From an uncultured Coriobacteriales bacterium (GTDB lineage Bacteria; Actinomycetota; Coriobacteriia; Coriobacteriales; UMGS124): 7,892 nucleotides of DNA. The DNA lies in assembly GCA_902464015.1 (NCBI GenBank), contig CABQHM010000098.1, positions 1 through 7,892 on the forward strand. Reading direction: 5' to 3'. Position 1 is the stretch's first letter. Each line of letters begins with the position of its first letter. The notes under the pieces are model-generated. The model worked only from the letters and a program-made list of their open reading frames with translations. It was not told where the DNA came from and ran no database searches. Position numbers and translations under genes: made by a program. This document shows, one piece after another, positions 6,801 to 7,892 of the stretch.

Positions 6801-7892
6801 GAGCTCTATGTGCGCTACAACAACGCTGGTACCGAGCTGCCTCTCGACCTCGAGACCTATGCAGACGGTGCCAAGGTTCAGGTCGCCAGTGCCACCGACC
6901 TTGTGGCTCCCGAGGGCACGCCCTACTTCCTCGGCTGGGCCATGGAGAACGGCACGCTCGTCCAGCCCGGTGGATCGTTTGACATGACGCGCCAGCTTGC
7001 AGGCGATGACAACGTCGTTATCCTGACCGCCGCATGGGGTATCGCTGAAGCTGCCACGACCATCACCTTCGTGGCGGGCGACGGCAGCGGCGAACCGCGT
7101 GTCAACATGCTCGTCAACAACGAGGGTGTGGTGCTGCCCAGTGCCGCTGACCTGGGCTTTACGGCTCCTATGTCTCGTGGCTCTGCGACTCATACGTTCG
7201 CCGGTTGGCTCACCTCTGACGGCCGTATCCTTGAAGCTGGCCAGCAGGTTGTCGTCGACAATCTCAACGAGGGCACCGAGAACATCCTTACCGCCCAGTG
7301 GACACCCCGCACCGACCAGTCCTACATCGTTGACTACCTGTGGGCGGGTTCCGACGAAAAGGTCGCCGAGTCCAAGGTCGTCACCAATCTCACATGGGGC
7401 GAGGAATACTCTGAGTCCCCGGTTCCGGTCGAGGGATACACGCCGGTGCTCGAGGAACCCGTTGTGTTCCAGCTCACGCAAGACGAGATGCACATCTCTA
7501 TCCACTACTACAAGAATGTCAAGCTTACTGCCAACTCGGCCAGCTTCACCTACGACGGCACCGAGCAGGGCGTTACTGGCTTTACCTGCGACACCGAGGG
7601 CACCCAGTTTGATCTTGGGCGCATCGTTGCAGGTGCCCAGGGCACCCAGGTCGGCGAGTACGACGCAGTGTTTGATGAGGATCCCGTTGGTCTCACCGAT
7701 ATGACCGAGCGCTACATCGTCACCGCTGCGCATCCCGGCACCCTGACCGTGACCCCCCGCGCCGTCACCTTCAAGGGCGAGACCGCCACGCTTCCCTACA
7801 CCGGCTCCGAGCAGGAGATCCGCGGCGTCGAGGCCGTGGGCCTCGTCGAGGGCCAGACCTTCGAGCTTGCCTACTCCGCCAAGGGCACGCTG
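3879..7892 (+). CDS. Giant secreted InlB B-repeat / MBG-domain surface protein, partial (3' end beyond window)
   Basis: The window holds 1338 codons with no stop, so the protein is larger. A signal peptide (KPLRR, hydrophobic core about 17-38, TALA/QG cleavage after A39) is followed by a Pro/Ala/Glu stalk (about 66-213). Residues 218-345 form a beta module ending FDVDHFSIYVV, a module common in such adhesins. InlB B-repeat (Listeria-Bacteroides repeat) units with the GWY or GW core and closing W follow at about 351-417, 422-494 (degenerate), 495-558, 819-893, 897-971, 974-1053 and 1060-1142. Residues 562-638 (YTVNYWQQ to VYYDR) are a related module, and 640-817 is aromatic-rich and unassigned. 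A MucBP-like unit lies at about 1149-1213, then MBG-like units at 1214-1294 and from 1295 to the edge, marked by FTYDGTEQ and LPYTGSEQ. The likely role is adhesion or cell-surface interaction. A C-terminal sortase signal would be expected but is not visible. The TPR-like LuxR regulator lies immediately upstream. Confidence 0.9.
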   Translation, partial: MKPLRRLFDPSQNTSKILAIFMSLVMVWTQVSMVPTALAQGDWGEPAAESATVGPPEGEEQDVIGAPAAEPVPQAEVASAPEVVAEPAVEAAPAEQPAVEAAPVAEPAAEPAPAGELAVEAAPAEQPAAPAEQPATEPAAPAEQPATEQPAAPAEQPATEQPAAPAEQPVTEQPAAPAPAEQPAVEAAPAEQPAAEPAPAEEPAVPAEPEQPAYPAFLGYAHAGNITVKVTAPEGALPEGTRVLAESVHRADVAAAVAGAVEEQGRTLEGAVALDVTLVDKDGNAIQPNGSVSVSFFNAGMGEGEAVGVYRVADDASSVEAIPASQASANVQSFDVDHFSIYVVTDENPVYLATYRFYDADGTVVSEQTVKNGETLVEPAAPEIDGQTFTGWYLGENLMDFSQAVTVNATVTYDVYARYASVLHINFYDPDGMQIMRTMVVEDHEAHDISGIKYDVDATHSVVGWTDADGNQLTSVAVPKGKSSVDVFAVVVEGVWVAFDAAGGTTVDHVFVNADEGITLPVSTRTGYTLEGWYLRDSKVSEHDRFDAPVTLTAHWTPIEVAYTVNYWQQRVTDVKNALDADKTYDFVESAEKTAPAGSVVAGANDKSYPGFTFNANNTQSNVTIAGDGSTIVNVYYDRVLCTINFYHYWNGWGGVNEELIARHTGLYGAPLKDGEWDQTYYWYTTSDEWAQNRSGCILLTSYDFETAGYAKNKGNITTNGVVTTCNFYGTSKQSGGTIYYYNEQADGTFALVNTVTTSGGTLTVHQKYTGYDLYKYATGRIKGDPTTAAFWTNKGSAFEGQKIQNASTIYIANTLKSYNLTYHNVTGDNNKVVSVDYTASLAPYANYVPEDPYSDGIERTFVGWYADQACTVPFDFANTTMPHANVAVYAKWAVDQVTLSWDLCAPEDPKPGDKGSATFDPGTRPASDFLPAGAVWGTDYTFDGWYTDDGKLFNPETRISRDTNVTGKWLYNGELYVRYNNAGTELPLDLETYADGAKVQVASATDLVAPEGTPYFLGWAMENGTLVQPGGSFDMTRQLAGDDNVVILTAAWGIAEAATTITFVAGDGSGEPRVNMLVNNEGVVLPSAADLGFTAPMSRGSATHTFAGWLTSDGRILEAGQQVVVDNLNEGTENILTAQWTPRTDQSYIVDYLWAGSDEKVAESKVVTNLTWGEEYSESPVPVEGYTPVLEEPVVFQLTQDEMHISIHYYKNVKLTANSASFTYDGTEQGVTGFTCDTEGTQFDLGRIVAGAQGTQVGEYDAVFDEDPVGLTDMTERYIVTAAHPGTLTVTPRAVTFKGETATLPYTGSEQEIRGVEAVGLVEGQTFELAYSAKGTL
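4074..4517 (+). repeat. Pro/Ala/Glu low-complexity repeat region within the adhesin gene
   Basis: Codons 66-213 encode almost only Ala, Pro, Glu, Gln and Val with a few Thr, in varied AEQPA, EPAP and VEAAP pieces. The stretch has no Lys, Arg or Asp. It should be an extended, acidic stalk or spacer that pushes the folded modules away from the signal-peptide end. Confidence 0.85.
4269..4409 (+). repeat. 36 bp tandem repeat (AEQPATEQPAAP) in the stalk
   Basis: Four consecutive units start at 4269 (33 bp, one codon shorter), 4302, 4338 and 4374. They encode AEQPATEPAAP, AEQPATEQPAAP twice, and AEQPVTEQPAAP. The unit is a multiple of three, so copy-number change would keep the frame. Silent differences between copies (CCT/CCC, GCA/GCG) show the array is not brand new. 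Confidence 0.85.

Noticed and set aside
5295..7733. Very long open frame on the minus strand opposite the adhesin (812 codons)
   Set aside because: It is codon-aligned with the adhesin frame, so its stops would need TTA, CTA or TCA codons in the adhesin, which are rare in this GC-rich gene. Its stop corresponds to a CTA Leu codon at 5295. The peptide resembles nothing and the plus strand has clear domains.

Overview
The window looks like a chromosomal fragment from a high-GC, gut-type Gram-positive bacterium. The best guess is the class Coriobacteriia (the Eggerthella/Slackia/Collinsella side of Actinomycetota). This rests on four things: high GC with a strong G/C third-codon preference, a soluble LuxR-tailed regulator of a kind common there, a protein joining a SnoaL-like domain to a LytTR domain, and a very large secreted InlB-type repeat protein. 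The assignment is inference; no rRNA or marker gene is present.

Layout. Bases 1-240 hold an imperfect 40-49 bp tandem repeat that runs off the left edge and overlaps the 3' end of the first gene. On the minus strand, 1023-229 encodes a SnoaL/NTF2-like plus LytTR DNA-binding protein. Upstream of it on the same strand, 2215-1127 encodes a membrane-anchored choloylglycine-hydrolase-family (linear amide C-N hydrolase) enzyme with a complete set of active-site residues. A 153 bp AT-richer divergent promoter region (2216-2368) separates this pair from a plus-strand LuxR-type regulator at 2369-3598. A 280 bp spacer with GC-rich stem-loops follows. From 3879 to the right edge is the first 1338 codons of a giant secreted surface protein: signal peptide, Pro/Ala/Glu stalk, an all-beta module, multiple InlB B-repeat (Listeria-Bacteroides repeat) units, a MucBP-like unit, then MBG-like units. 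Its C-terminus, and any sortase motif, lies outside the window.

How the genes may work together. A membrane/exported amide hydrolase, two one-component-type regulators flanking it, and a giant adhesin-like protein together suggest a host-interface locus. The divergent LuxR gene is the obvious candidate to control the hydrolase and/or the adhesin, and the LytTR protein may form an operon with the hydrolase. None of these links is shown by the sequence beyond gene arrangement.

No CRISPR array, tRNA, rRNA, transposase or phage gene was seen. The most unusual items are the stop-codon-bearing hairpin repeat array at the left edge, the Ntn-hydrolase whose predicted nucleophile lies about 70 residues past a membrane anchor, the stalk that lacks basic residues, and an aromatic-rich, unassigned segment within the adhesin.
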